Part shown: positions 62,530 to 64,000 of the stretch, piece after piece | Numbering within the stretch: the first letter of the stretch is position 1 | Layout of the letters: the number at the start of each line of letters is the position of its first letter | Assembly (NCBI GenBank): GCA_000149265.1 | Contig: CH002360.1 | Coordinates: forward strand, 92,425 to 156,424 | Source: Ciona savignyi | Taxonomy: Eukaryota; Chordata; Ascidiacea; Phlebobranchia; Cionidae | DNA length: 64,000 nucleotides | Reading direction: 5' to 3' | The notes under the pieces: model-generated | Seen by the model: only the letters and a program-made list of their open reading frames with translations | Told to the model about the DNA's origin: nothing | Databases searched by the model: none | Made by a program: the position numbers and the translations under genes

Positions 62530-63264
62530 CTCAGCCACACGAGTTAATATCGCGCACTTGAGCTATACTGGCCAGAACTCCCACTAGGTGCTGCCCCAGA
62601 GCTCGGGTAAGAACCTGAAAAAGAGTTGAAAATTGAAACTGTTTTTAATATAGAGAGCAATATACGAGGCTGCCATAGGACTAGAATTATATGGGTACTA
62701 GAAATAACATACTACGGTGTAAACTGGGAGTTAAAAATCAAAAATGTCATAAAAATAGAGCAGTATACTAGGGTGCTAGGGACTACTAGGCATACCAAGG
62801 GCCCATCAGAATGCTACAGGCATCCTAGGGACTTGGAAAACTACGGTTGGCAAACCATGGTAAAAAAAGGAGTTCAAAATCAAAAATGTTCTTAATATAG
62901 TGCAATGTACTTGGTGCTTGGGACGACCAGCAAGAGGGCTAGGGGCATTAACTATGGGGCATGGTAGGGTCTTACCAGTGTGTGGGGGCCATTCTAGGGG
63001 GGACAGACTCTAAAATTCACAAAATAACAGGGAAATGTATTAGGGACTACATACAGTGGTAGATTAAATTTTAGAAATGGTTATAAAAATACAGGGCTAT
63101 ATATATATATATATATACACTAGGATCTTAGGGGTAAGTTAACAATCAACAGAGTAACATACTAGGGTAAGGGGCGGCGGATCGGGAGCTGTAACTGCTC
63201 TTCATCGGTCCGTAACTACTGCTGCTGTTCATGTAGGAGGAGTAGTCATACCCGTTGCTGCTTC
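62530..63264 (-). CDS. hnRNP A/B-like protein, last two coding exons (partial gene)
   Basis: Exons 63264-63163 and 62614-62530 (stop TAA at 62546-62544) join in phase 1 to give GSSNGYDYSSYMNSSSSYG, PMKSSYSSRSAAPYPSSYP, then SSGAAPSGSSGQYSSSARY. The Gly/Ser/Tyr-rich tail with SSYGPMK...SRSAAPY matches the M9/PY-NLS of hnRNP A1/A2 (N(F)GPMK...RSSGPY), bound by transportin. RNA-recognition domains should lie beyond 64000. Acceptors CCCCACTAG and TTTTTCAG; donors CCTA|gtatgt and, 14 bases after the stop, CTGAG|gtaagtac, which implies an intron in the 3' UTR. Confidence 0.82.
62620..63110 (+). repeat. Degenerate tandem units in the last hnRNP intron
   Basis: Four loose copies of AAAATCAAAAATGTNNTTAAT with ATAGNGCAATNTACTNGG and GCTAGGGACTACTAG, near 62630, 62735, 62875 and 63065. 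An (AT)n run lies at about 63097-63118. Confidence 0.55.
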
Positions 63265-63407
63265 CTAGTGGGGAGGGGGGGGGAGTACGTTATATGGTGT
63301 TGTGGAAAGCTCGCGGTATTCAGACAAAGATTTAACTAATGCATTTGAGACATTAATTCAAAACTTAAATAAAAATATTTCTTGGTTAATGGTTGCAGAT
63401 TAAATAG

Positions 63408-63540
63408 CTTGGTGGATTAGTCAGTTTTCTTACAGCTGAAGCAACGTAGGTTTAAAACTAGTCGCCATCAAAAATGTGTGTCGTTGGGCAAGTTATTTAA
63501 CGGAAATTGCCTAAAACCAGGGAATTAATGTGTTCTACCT
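63408..63540 (+). repeat. SINE-B head-side fragment
   Basis: TAGCTTGGTGGATTAGTC, ACTAGTCGCC, GTGTCGTTGGGCAAG, TTAACGGAAATTGCC and AATTAATGTGTTCTACC follow the SINE-B order. Confidence 0.7.
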
Positions 63541-64000
63541 AGGGCTGCGAATTAACGGTTAATTTAAAAAACGGTTAACTGATTTAAAAATAATCGGTTA
63601 ACCGTTAACCGATTTTCTTTAAACTACCATCAAATCGGCACCGTTTTTGGCAAAAAAAAGTTCAGGCAGCCGAAAAGGGCGGCAAAGAAATAACGCGCGT
63701 GATTACCGGCATTATCGGGTCTTATTAATGTGTTACTTTATAGTTTTTAAACGCCACCTTAAGACACATAGTATAACTTTGATTGTAATGCGTAATATTG
63801 AGTTAAAAATCAAACAATCAGCGTCTGAATGGTTGCTTATATTACGTTGACAATCAAACAATCGACGTGTGAATGGTTGTTTATATTACGTTAATAATAA
63901 AACAATCAACCTGTGAATGGAGTTATGTATATTTGAAGATTAAAATTACGCCCAATTAAATGTTGGCGGTAAACATTTTTACTGTTGTCAGTCAGGTTTT
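63541..64000. mobile_element. Possible hAT-type DNA element, right edge
   Basis: Starts AGGGCTGCGAATTAACGGTT, which looks like a hAT terminal repeat, followed by palindromic TTAACCGTTAACCG stretches. It contains three 45-50 bp tandem copies of AATCAAACAATC plus GTGAATGGTTGTTTATATTA at about 63800-63925. The other end is outside the window, so the call is tentative. Confidence 0.35.

Overview
This is animal nuclear DNA from a small-intron genome. It has GT-AG spliced exons, many tRNA-derived SINEs, MITE-like elements and two 100-N assembly gaps. The gene content (a CNC-bZIP factor of NRF1/NRF2 type with a KEAP1-binding region, a LIV-1 family zinc transporter, an hnRNP A/B protein) together with the compact introns suggests an invertebrate chordate, most likely a sea squirt such as Ciona. 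The species is inferred, not read from the sequence. Every gene found lies on the minus strand. Exons were assembled by hand from splice sites and reading phase, and all stated junctions keep phase unless noted.

Layout. 1-1856: repeats only. 2860-9066: a complete seven-exon gene for a 475-residue protein I cannot identify, dense with SINEs, plus a possible alternative last exon at 1857-2063. 9067-11700: intergenic, with a CRE palindrome about 0.7 kb before the gene start. 11877-26703: a SLC39A (ZIP) zinc transporter with 14 well-supported coding exons and one tentative first exon. 26710-37600: 11 kb without a recognised gene, made of SINEs, MITEs and a 49-bp satellite (34842-36490) that grew inside a SINE copy. 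37607-57260: an NFE2L1/2-like (cap'n'collar) bZIP gene with 17 coding exons, about 1000 residues, carrying an N-terminal membrane-anchor-like segment, DLG and ETGE motifs, a DSG phosphodegron, the CNC region, a bZIP and an Neh3-like tail. 57260-62529: introns, untranslated sequence or intergenic repeats, a promoter-like cluster near 58.25-58.31 kb and a broken coiled-coil reading frame near 60.2 kb. 62530-63264: the last two coding exons of an hnRNP A/B-like gene with a PY-NLS; the rest lies beyond the right edge.

The genes are functionally separate (zinc import, redox/proteotoxic stress transcription, RNA binding, one unknown) and show no operon-like overlap. What unites the window is the way repeats shape gene structure. 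A SINE appears to supply a coding splice acceptor at 4922. Tandem duplications containing SINE pieces and exon ends have left relic splice donors in both the ZIP and CNC genes. A small CNC exon between the DLG and ETGE exons is duplicated, with one copy frameshifted. Two minisatellites sit against CNC exons with open, in-frame reading.
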